A DNA stretch of 64,000 nucleotides from Niebla homalea (lineage: Eukaryota > Ascomycota > Lecanoromycetes > Lecanorales > Ramalinaceae), in assembly GCA_019925105.1 (NCBI GenBank), contig JAHGAU010000006.1:1116001-1180000 (forward strand), in the 5' to 3' direction. The notes under the pieces were generated by a model, which did not search any database, was not told the origin of the DNA, and saw only the letters and a list, made by a program, of their open reading frames with translations. The position numbers were made by a program, and so were the translations under genes. Shown piece after piece: positions 56,801 to 64,000 of this stretch (the stretch's first letter is position 1; each line of letters begins with the position of its first letter).

Positions 56801-57416
56801 GAATAATGGCGTACCTGCAGAAAGTGGATCGTCGGGTCCTTGTGCTAGACAGGGGCCTTCTTCCTCATTGATGAAAAAGTTACATGAGGGTGGAAGGTGG
56901 AGGTCAAAATTACAGAGCCCAGATGCTCCTTTCCGGGGAGAGATGTGCATACGGATCCGTATCACGGGCTTGTTTGAAGAGGGACTAAGTCTTAGCGATT
57001 GAAATCTTGATCGATGATGGGCCCGGGGAAGAAATTGAGGTCTCACTAAACCTGGTAACGTGCCCGGATGGGAATTAAATGAAGTGATGGAAATATCGGC
57101 GTAGGCCAAGGATTGACTCCTTTTCTATGCGATTTGTGGATTTTTTCATCGTTGCCCGCCGATGATCGTTGGTCACTCTGTAATTTCCCAATCTTACGCG
57201 GGTGTTATAAGAATCATTGTACCCGCCGTACAGCCTCTGCTCCTTCATCCAACTTCGCTTTCTTCAATTACTTTGTCTGTCGCATAGTCCTTTACTTGAC
57301 TTCGGTCGTCCATTCTCTAATAATAACAAAGCCCCTTACAACTCACACTCTTTAATAATCCCAAACCTCCATCCTCACTCTCGTCAAGTTTCGACTTTTT
57401 CAACACTTCCATCAAG
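53866..57416. promoter_or_regulatory. Long divergent intergenic region upstream of the GPI-protein gene
   Basis: 3.55 kb between the start codons of the proline-rich gene (minus) and the secreted repeat protein (plus). Only short featureless open frames are visible. The last 200 bp before 57417 are pyrimidine-rich with TCAAG and CATCAAG just before the ATG, typical of a strongly expressed fungal gene. The rest could be regulatory sequence or a non-coding RNA gene. Confidence 0.5.
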
Positions 57417-58486
57417 ATGCGTTATTCATTCGTTCTCGCTACCCTCTCCGCTGGCGCCGTCTTCGGTGCTCAGCAAGCCGTCAACCAGATTAGCGATGGT
57501 CAGCTCCAGGTCCAGACGTCAGCTGCTCCTCTCAACACTCCCACCACGGCCGTTTCGACCGTCCAGAGCACCGCGACTGGTACCATCTACAGCTGCCCAG
57601 CTTCAGTCTCTAGCTGCCCGGGCCACACTGCCACCGCTGGATCTGGCACCAGCCCTAACGTGAGTTTGGCAATGTGATTCAACCAAATGACAAAAACAGC
57701 CAACTGACTACGCTTCCTTTAGTCTCCCGTCCAGCAGACCTCAGTTCCCGCTGCTGGACCATCCAGCGCTGTCGGAGTTCCCGTCGCTGGACCCTCGTCT
57801 GCTGTCGGTGTTCCCGTCGCTGGACCGTCATCTGCTGTCGGTACTTCGGCTTCAGTGCCAGCTCAATCTCCCCCAGCTACCTTGATCCCGGCCAGCTCAG
57901 CGGTCGTCCCCAACTCTCCAGTTTCTGCACCCGCAGGTGGCGCCTCATCTGTCTGCCCACCACCAAGCACCGTCACCATTGTCAGCACCGTTACTCTCGC
58001 CCCGTCTGCAGGAGCCGGATCTCCAGGTGCTAGCTCCCCAGCGTCCCCATCAGGCGGTGCTGGCTCCTCAGGCGCGGGTTCCCCAGCTAGCCCCGTTGGC
58101 GGTGCTGGTTCCCCAGGTGCGGGTTCCCCGGCGTCCCCGGCAGGCGGTGCTGGTTCCCCAGGTTCCGGTTCCCCAGGTGTCTCCTCGCCAGTTGGCACCG
58201 CTGTTCCCGTCGCACCAGGAAGCCCCGCCTCTCCCATTGGTGGATCACCTGCTGTCCCAGTCGGCTCCGGCACTGCTGCGCCATCAGGAACCGCTGGCTC
58301 AACTGGGTAAGCTTTCCCGTCTTGCCCGAATTTCTCCCAAATCGAACATCATCTAACTTCTTGCTTAGCTCCGCTGTTGGCCCAACCTCGTCACCAATCA
58401 CACCCTTCACCGGCGCTGCCAGCACCGTTGGCAGCAGCATGGCCATTACCGCCATTGCTGCCTTTGCTGCCATCTTCCTTGCATAA
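57417..58486 (+). CDS. Secreted GPI-anchored Ser/Pro/Gly-repeat cell-wall protein
   Basis: Exons 57417-57659, 57723-58306 and 58369-58486, 314 aa. A cleavable signal peptide (MRYSFVLATLSAGAVFGA) starts the protein. A Thr/Ser-rich segment with Cys pairs (YSCPASVSSCPG and SSVCPPPS) follows, then tandem repeats of 11 and 15 residues. The C-terminus has a small-residue site after SPITPFTGAASTVGS and a hydrophobic tail MAITAIAAFAAIFLA, the layout of a GPI attachment signal. Expected to be heavily O-glycosylated in the wall or on the membrane. Function unknown; an adhesion or surface-coat role is inferred from layout. Confidence 0.85.
57753..57851 (+). repeat. Three 33-bp coding repeats
   Basis: Units start at 57753, 57786 and 57819 and encode AGPSSAVGVPV (third copy diverging to AGPSSAVGTSA). 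They differ mainly at third positions, apart from the end of the last copy. Confidence 0.85.
58008..58187 (+). repeat. Four 45-bp coding repeats
   Basis: Units start at 58008, 58053, 58098 and 58143 and encode variants of GGAGSPGAGSPASPV. The outer copies are degenerate. Confidence 0.85.
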
Positions 58487-59448
58487 ATTATCTGATCTCA
58501 TCGATGTGGTTTCCTAGCTTGGCTGTTCGCTAGCTGGTCGAGGAGGGACAACGGATAGATGCCTGGACAAAAAGATGCATAGCGTGTGATCCTTTTTTCA
58601 ATCTTATCATGACTTGGGTGGCACATCATACGTTCAAGAACATGGAGGACAGGGGGCGCGAGCCGCTCCTGAATTCCCGAACGATTCGCATGCTCCTCGA
58701 TTCGGTTTGTAACTTCAAAGGCAGCAGGACAGTTGTTAATAATAATGCAAAAAGGTGTTGAAAAAACAACAACTAGGACGCGCTTCATTGGCATTCATTT
58801 GTCCTCTATGAGAGCTCATTTTTTCTTCGTCTGAATAACTTGCGTGTGAATATCATTCGTGTATATACTTTACACACCAAACGCAGCTTTGTACTTGTTG
58901 GATCAAAAATTGTGTGGTTTTCCTGGACTCGGATGTTTTACATCAATCCTATTATCTCGAAAAGCCTCCATTATCCCGGCGCTGCCTCCTCATTGTCCCT
59001 GCCTCTTTCCTCTATTGCACTTCCCACTCGTCTTACGAGGAACCATAGGAGATAGTCACGCTTTGCATGCTCTGCCCAAATACGCGGCCCTTGGAATAGC
59101 TTTTCACTCTCAGTGCAGTCGTAAGGTATTCCTTGAGGCAACACGTTGAGCGGTTATTTTCACAAGCAGGCCAGTGGAGCCGAGATTTATTCATAGAAAT
59201 GTACACACCAGAGAGCCAATACGCGCGCTCACAGGGTACACATTCAAGGTCCTCTCAACAGCCCCCACGTGCTGTGGTGCGGGATAGGATCCGAAGATCG
59301 ACCTGCAGTAAACAGCACGCGGTAGTTACATGTGGTGGACTGATTACTCTACACCTTAGCAGCGGCACCTACGCTGCGGTCACATAGCATAAGCGGACAG
59401 CTGTTTCACCCACTTACTATTTCTTCCCGCGTTCGGATGTAGACATGA
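58487..59448. other. Convergent intergenic region
   Basis: 962 bp between the 3' ends of the GPI-protein gene and the molybdopterin synthase gene. Nothing beyond short open frames. Confidence 0.55.
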
Positions 59449-60004
59449 TCAGTCATCCTTGACGACCTCTCTTCCAGAAGCCCCGTCTCGATTGGCCCTC
59501 CACACACCTCCCTGCTCGCCCTCAAAGCTTTCTAGCTTCCACACCTCGACTTTCTCCTTGCATTCCTCCAATGCCTCTTCACCGGCCCTCCAGGCAGCTT
59601 GACGGTGCGGCGCAGACACTGCAATCAGGATGCTTTCTTCACCAATCGGGCACACGCCGAGCCGATGGATCATACTGATGGCGACAAGACCGTGCTTCTC
59701 TTTGATGGCTTTGGCTATGGCGTGCATGGTCTGCAGGGCGCGAGGACCGTAGGCGGTGTACTCGAGTTGGGCGACAGGCTTGTTGTCGAAGCTGTCTCTT
59801 GTGGTGCCTGCATGGAGCATATCAGTCAGACGCCTGGTTTCGAGGTGTCATGGCGACGATCGAACCTGCGAAGAGGACAGTGGCCCCAGCTTTAGGGCTT
59901 CTGACATCGTTGGTAACCTCAAGTATATCCAAGGGGTTGTGGGTGAGTGCCACACACACTCCATCGCTCGCATGACGCGCCAATTCGCCCTCGTCTGAAG
60001 GCAT
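59449..60004 (-). CDS. cnxH: Molybdopterin synthase catalytic (large) subunit, MoaE/MOCS2B
   Basis: Transfers sulfur from the MoaD-like small subunit to precursor Z, giving molybdopterin for nitrate reductase and other Mo enzymes. Two exons: 60004-59866 and 59807-59449 (intron 59808-59865), 165 aa. Family blocks are ALTHNPLDILEVTNDVRSP, GATVLFAGTTRDSF, ISMIHRLGVCPIGEESILIA, APHRQAAWRAGEEALEECK and VEVWKLESFE, which carries the active-site Lys. An upstream GTG frame to 60025 exists; the ATG at 60004 is the better start. The symbol follows the Aspergillus name. Confidence 0.92.
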
Positions 60005-60553
60005 CGTAGATCCTCTAGTGCTCACCGAGTCAATAGCTTGGGGCTCATCAGCTCAGGTGGAGAATTGTTGGCGGAGTCAGAAGATCATTGCATGTGCCTT
60101 GAATTTCCAAGTCATTCTGTTTGACTTAATGAGAGAAACAGGTCACAATATCCCCGTGTTATGAAATGAGATGGGATGGCAATTCGAGTAGTTCAAGTTT
60201 GTATGTAGCTTCGTATGAAACAGATCTATCTATCTAAAGTCGTGCAAACGCTATCGCTCAGGTTCCAACCACAAGCTCATTTTACATCAGCAGCTACCAT
60301 GATACTCCTTACAGCTTCATGTGTAGCTTCCGAAGCAAGATTGCCACCCAATAACCATAACGTCCTGATCCGGACCCAGTGGAGCAAATGTCTCGCCCGC
60401 CAATCGGGCTCGTGTTGAACGAATGCGGAAAATGCTCAGGGCACCATTCTAATCTCGGGCGGTCCTTGTGACATTATTCTCATCACTCAAGAATAAAAAA
60501 ATGGTGACGACCGTCTCTCGAGTCCGGTCGAAGCATTTCCATGACTCCCAATC
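60005..60553. promoter_or_regulatory. Divergent intergenic region
   Basis: 549 bp between opposite start codons of the molybdopterin synthase and MIT-domain genes; no other feature seen. Confidence 0.5.
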
Positions 60554-60865
60554 ATGGCCACCGACCCTGCAGCCATCACGCGTGCCATGCTCACCGGCGC
60601 CCTGCAGAAAGCCAACGACGCGGTCCACGCCGACGGGATCGGCGATCACAGCTACGCCATCGAGGCTTACATTGCTTCGTGTGAGCTGCTGGCGCAAGTG
60701 ATGGGGAGGACGGAGACGGGCAGTGAGCATTGGAATAAGATTAATGCTATTGTCTGTTCTTCCCCCCCTGCCCTCTCCTCTGAGACCCGGACTGTGATGG
60801 CAGCTAATGGGTGCTTCTGGCAGAGGACGACGTACCAGCAACGAATCAATGAACTGAGGCGGTAG
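60554..60865 (+). CDS. Small MIT-domain protein
   Basis: The sequence reads MATDPAAITRAMLTGALQKA, then AYIASCELLAQVMGRTETGS, HWNKINAI and finally TTYQQRINELRR, a three-helix MIT (microtubule interacting and transport) fold. MIT domains bind ESCRT-III tails. A probable 72-nt intron (60752-60823, GTCTGT..GGCAG, branch GCTAATG) is open in frame: 79 aa if spliced, 103 aa if not. Splicing restores the third helix directly after INAI, so I prefer it. A donor-like GGTAGC overlaps the stop, so a further exon of a longer protein is possible. Confidence 0.65.
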   Translation: MATDPAAITRAMLTGALQKANDAVHADGIGDHSYAIEAYIASCELLAQVMGRTETGSEHWNKINAIVCSSPPALSSETRTVMAANGCFWQRTTYQQRINELRR

Positions 60866-61329
60866 CATGAAGAGACATACATGACTGGGGAAGGAGGGGA
60901 GGAAGAATGGTGCTTGTTGGTTCTTAGACCCGTGATGTAAAGCGACGGCACAGAGTTGAAAAGAACCCATGATCATGCAGGGGAATGCGACGAGGTACAG
61001 GGGTTGCAGGGTGCAGGGTGCAGGACTCTCCCTCCACCTCAGTGCATACACGAGAATAGGAGTCGCGGATCCCCCATGAGATCTTTGATTGCCCATCGAT
61101 TGGACATTACGGGTTGCTTGTTTACCGTGTGCAGCACTAACCGCCGGCCATTGTTTCCTCTATCATGAAAGTTTAGACTGTTGGAAATACTGCATGGTGA
61201 AGGAAGGTTCAAGGTCCTGGAGAAGGTCATGACTCTTAGAATGATTGTTGCAATTATTCACAAGAAGTGAAGACCCTGGAAATGTACAAGTACAAGCAAG
61301 GTGGATGCCTCGGCGCTTATGCAGGTCTA
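60866..61329. other. Convergent intergenic region
   Basis: 464 bp between the MIT-domain gene and the 3' end of SED5; nothing recognised, apart from a possible further exon of the MIT gene. Confidence 0.5.
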
Positions 61330-62609
61330 TCATCCAGCAATCAAAACCCAAAGAAGGAAGAATATCTGAAGCCATCAGTCTGAGTTTGGAGGAGATAGAG
61401 AAGTGCCTTACCATCAAAACGCCAAACATCTTGGCAACAAGCCATCTATTGCCCTGCACCCTTGACCAGTACTTCATTAATTCACGCTGAGCCCCTTCTA
61501 CATTGTCAACGACGTCTTCGGTGTTGGCATCTATTCGCTGTATTTGTTCTCTTGAGCCGAATCAGTACCTCTAATCTCTCTTCACACACACGAGGACGCT
61601 TACCCTTGCTCAGAAACCATTGCCGCCAACTGGCCAAAGACACCGCCCAACTCATTTATCGTCCTCTCAATCATGTCAATGGCTTCACCTCGCATGTTGA
61701 TGTAGGTGTTTGCAGGTTGGGCTTCTTCCATCATAAGGATCTGCTGATCGGATTGAGGGCCGCTCTGCATGAGCGCTGAAGAGGAAGGTATTGGATCGAG
61801 ATTCAGTACGTCGTTGTTGGTATTTTGGTAGCCCGGCTGAGGCGTTCGCGATTTCGTTGGAGTGTTGTAAAGGGGCGATGCGGATTGCTGGGAGTTGAGG
61901 GAGGGTTGCGAATGTGCTGAGACGGATGAGACGAAATTCTCTGTTCTTGACCTGGAAGCTTGGAGATTCTTCGTGCGGACTTCGAGCACTTCTTTGAAGT
62001 TGACGCCCACGTCGGCCAGCTTGCCTTGAAGGAGAACAACGACCTATGCTCATTTTAGCTACCGACATGCGGATCTGATCCTGCGCAGGAGACATGCATT
62101 CTTGTTGTGTTCGCCTTCCTGTTCTGCACCGCCACGTGAGTTTTGGTTTCTTGTAAGACCCTGGAGGGATGATATTTGCGCATTCAGTGAGGCGAGATCT
62201 TGCTTGATCACGTATGTGAGCTCGTTGATCTCCACCGGCCGATCGTCAAAGAGAGACTTTCGCTTTGCCACTGAGGAAGTAGAGGATCGTTAGCAGCTGC
62301 GCTCTAAATCTGGTCCCGGCACTTTTCGTGCCATGTTGCAAACGTACGTTCAGCAAGCCTGCCCAGCTTCTCCATCGTTCCCGTTATGCCTCTGCCTATT
62401 TCGGCTGCCCTCCTTGCAAAGTCAGATCTCGCCCCTTTCCGCGGACCCTGCGCTGCTCCATTGGGCGATCCATTGGCAGCCCTTCGCTGAGATTCAGTCA
62501 GCAACGACTGCCGTTGCGCTCCGACTTTGGTGGCATTTCTAGACTTCTGCGCCTGCGCAAGAACGGTCCTGAACTCCGCAGTCCGGTCTTGTATGCTATT
62601 TGTCCCCAT
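61330..62609 (-). CDS. SED5: Golgi t-SNARE syntaxin 5 (Sed5)
   Basis: Qa-SNARE of the cis-Golgi, needed for ER-Golgi and intra-Golgi fusion. Exons in transcript order: 62609-62348, 62270-62098, 62043-61604, 61550-61412 and 61365-61330, 349 aa. The N-terminal region shows SIQDRTAEF and ARSDFARRAAEIGRGITGTM. The Habc part contains LFDDRPVEINELTYVIKQDL and LADVGVNFKEVLEVRTKN. The SNARE motif runs from MMEEAQPANTYINMRGEAID through INELGGVFGQLAAMVSEQ and QRIDANTEDVVDNVEGAQ. The last 36-nt exon supplies the end of the membrane anchor, IFFLLWVLIAG. The second intron (62044-62097) starts with GC (GCATGT) instead of GT; no GT choice keeps the conserved NVVVLLQGKLADV reading. Confidence 0.94.
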
Positions 62610-63396
62610 TCCTGACAGCCGAGATCTACCGACACATTGCTCTCGCTTTGTACCCGTTCAGAGAGAAGGCTTATCCAAGGCACCAAGGCAGTTTTGACCT
62701 TCAGCGCTGTTTCATAGGAAGCTGCTAGGTTTGGTTATCCACATGTAGTGGATGGGATTGATGAATGGGCAAATGAGGCAAAAGCTTTTAAGTCGAATGT
62801 TTGGCTGCTTTTGTCTTTTTGAGCGGTAGTTGAAGGATGCTTGAATGTGGCTTGATCATCAAATAAATGTCTCGAAATAAGTTAATAAGGAGCCGGTATG
62901 CAGCGGAAAGTGTTCCGCCCTTCATATTTGCGCATTGAGGAAGTTGACAGTCTGTGCTTCTGCCAGGTTTTGTATTCTTCGCTTTCTTGCATCTTACCTT
63001 TGCGAATTTCTCATCGCTAAGCGTCGCTGTGAGCTTTGAGAACTCAATCTCTTCTTCGGGTTGTCAAGAGCAGTAATACAAGTATCCTTTTAAACAATCT
63101 CACGATCCCTCATCCGCATTGGAAGGGCCAACCACTTTGCGGCCCTTCTCCTTTCTCAATATCTGCAGCGCGCAAATGGTCTTTGTTGACACGTTGCTGC
63201 AGCTGTCCGAGAGTCCTTCAACCTCAAGCTCAAGCTCGAGCTCGAGGGTTTGATTCATGCCCTTGGCCTGCCATACGACTTACTGCTGAGCCCCCCACCT
63301 CCCTCCCCCCCCCCACCACACCACTCCAGATCTCATTCCTTTGATGTGAATATCAATGATACTTCAAACATTGCTCTTGCCTTGCAGACCCTCGAC
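62610..63396. promoter_or_regulatory. Divergent region, SED5 and the last gene
   Basis: 787 bp between opposite start codons. A CAAGCTC/GAGCTC-type simple repeat lies at about 63220-63247 and a C run at 63305-63314. AG-ended pyrimidine tracts just before 63397 suggest a 5'-UTR intron. Confidence 0.5.
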
Positions 63397-64000
63397 ATGT
63401 CCACGTCAACATCTGCCGGAGGACAACCAATGTCCTACAAAACAAATGTGAACCGAGCCAAGACCAAGCGTTGGGTAGAGGCGAAGTCATACTCGTACGA
63501 TGGAGATGATTGGGGTGATGTTGACGACTATGATGAGTATGGTGGTTACAATGAGCCCGTCCCACCTAATGAGCCGACCGGGTTGAGGCAAATGGGTCAA
63601 TCCGCTCAGGATTATGGCGGAAGCCATGGCCAAAATTTTTACCAGTCGCCCGTGAGCCAAGATCAGACAAGAGGTGCTTTCAACGAAGCAAATACCCAGC
63701 AGCCCCAGGGTACACGTAGTGTCACAGGTCCGTCCTTGGGGAATACTCAAAACTTACATCACTCGAGTTCCTTCGATCGCGGAGACGAACGTCGTTCCTT
63801 TTCTACTGGTAGACCTCAGCAAGGTAGCTCCAACGTGCTTGGTCGAGGACCACCTGTTGCACCCGGCGACCACAGTGTTGAAACACAGGACTTCTATCCG
63901 CCAACACCGTATACTAGTCACCCCAGTGGACTTCCTGGTCAATATTACCCAAACCAACCAGGCGGTCGGACATCTATGGAGTCCCACCGCCGCCCCGGCG
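63397..64000 (+). CDS. Unrecognised fungal protein, 3' partial
   Basis: The frame opens at ATG 63397 and runs unbroken to the window end (201 codons). It begins MSTSTSAGGQPMSYKTNVNR, then AKTKRWVEAKSYSYDGDDWG and an acidic Asp/Tyr-rich stretch, then a Gln/Pro/Ser/Gly-rich region with many PQQ and SS motifs. The block KRWVEAKSYSYDGDDWG looks strongly conserved, but I cannot assign a named family from memory. The rest of the gene lies outside the window, so domains further on are unknown. It is divergent from SED5. Confidence 0.75.
   Translation, partial: MSTSTSAGGQPMSYKTNVNRAKTKRWVEAKSYSYDGDDWGDVDDYDEYGGYNEPVPPNEPTGLRQMGQSAQDYGGSHGQNFYQSPVSQDQTRGAFNEANTQQPQGTRSVTGPSLGNTQNLHHSSSFDRGDERRSFSTGRPQQGSSNVLGRGPPVAPGDHSVETQDFYPPTPYTSHPSGLPGQYYPNQPGGRTSMESHRRPG

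Noticed and set aside
57863..58273. Antisense 136-codon frame in the GPI-protein gene
   Set aside because: Mirror image of the GC-rich coding repeats of the plus-strand gene.
1..64000. CRISPR arrays, bacterial operons, prophage, rRNA or a biosynthetic gene cluster
   Set aside because: None seen; all genes are eukaryotic, intron-bearing and mostly housekeeping, with no polyketide synthase, peptide synthetase or terpene enzyme.

Overview
The window is nuclear DNA of a filamentous ascomycete (Pezizomycotina). Most introns are 42-122 nt with GT..AG ends and CTAAC/CTGAC-like branch sites, gene order matches the known mating-type neighbourhood, and a transposon relic carries transition changes resembling repeat-induced point mutation. 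The species cannot be named. The order APN2 - MAT - SLA2, followed by REV3, RPS9 and RPL21, fits the Eurotiomycetes/Lecanoromycetes/Dothideomycetes type of MAT neighbourhood.

Positions 1-9510 hold the mating-type locus. APN2 (5' truncated by the window edge) and SLA2 are the classical flanks. Between them lies a MAT1-2 idiomorph with two divergently transcribed genes. One is MAT1-2-1, an HMG-box regulator whose HMG box is split by an intron inside a serine codon. The other is a 211-aa protein whose C-terminal half reads as a degenerate homeodomain: the P26, L34, I45, W48 and F49 spacing is kept, but Asn51 and Arg53 are lost. An HMG gene paired head to head with a homeodomain-like gene recalls the Pc/Pi pair of the fission yeast mat1-P cassette. 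This is the most interesting object in the window.

Positions 10164-23498 are a conserved housekeeping block: an Nvj2/TEX2-like SMP-PH lipid-transfer protein, REV3 (DNA polymerase zeta), SLU7 (splicing), RPS9 and RPL21 sharing a 172-bp divergent promoter, and SSS1 (Sec61 gamma). A 534-bp terminal-inverted-repeat element (MITE-like, TA target site) follows at 23681-24214.

Positions 24929-40130 carry a CPSF6-like RRM protein, a RIM2-type mitochondrial carrier, a DCAF11/LEC14B-type WD40 protein, SNX3, RPS4, a mitochondrial P-loop ATPase, an unnamed membrane protein, SEN15 and a DUF2985 membrane protein. A 4-kb stretch without a recognisable gene lies between the convergent DUF2985 and TOP3 genes.

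Positions 44158-64000 carry TOP3, a DUF1295 steroid-reductase-like enzyme, the cell-wall-integrity MAPKK (MKK1/2 type), a proline/serine-rich protein of unknown role, a secreted GPI-anchored repeat protein, the molybdopterin synthase large subunit, a small MIT-domain protein, the Golgi syntaxin SED5 (with one GC-AG intron) and the 5' end of an unrecognised fungal protein. Apart from the mating-type pair the genes are not functionally clustered. Splice models were derived by hand from reading frame, splice consensus and family alignment from memory; no searches were run.
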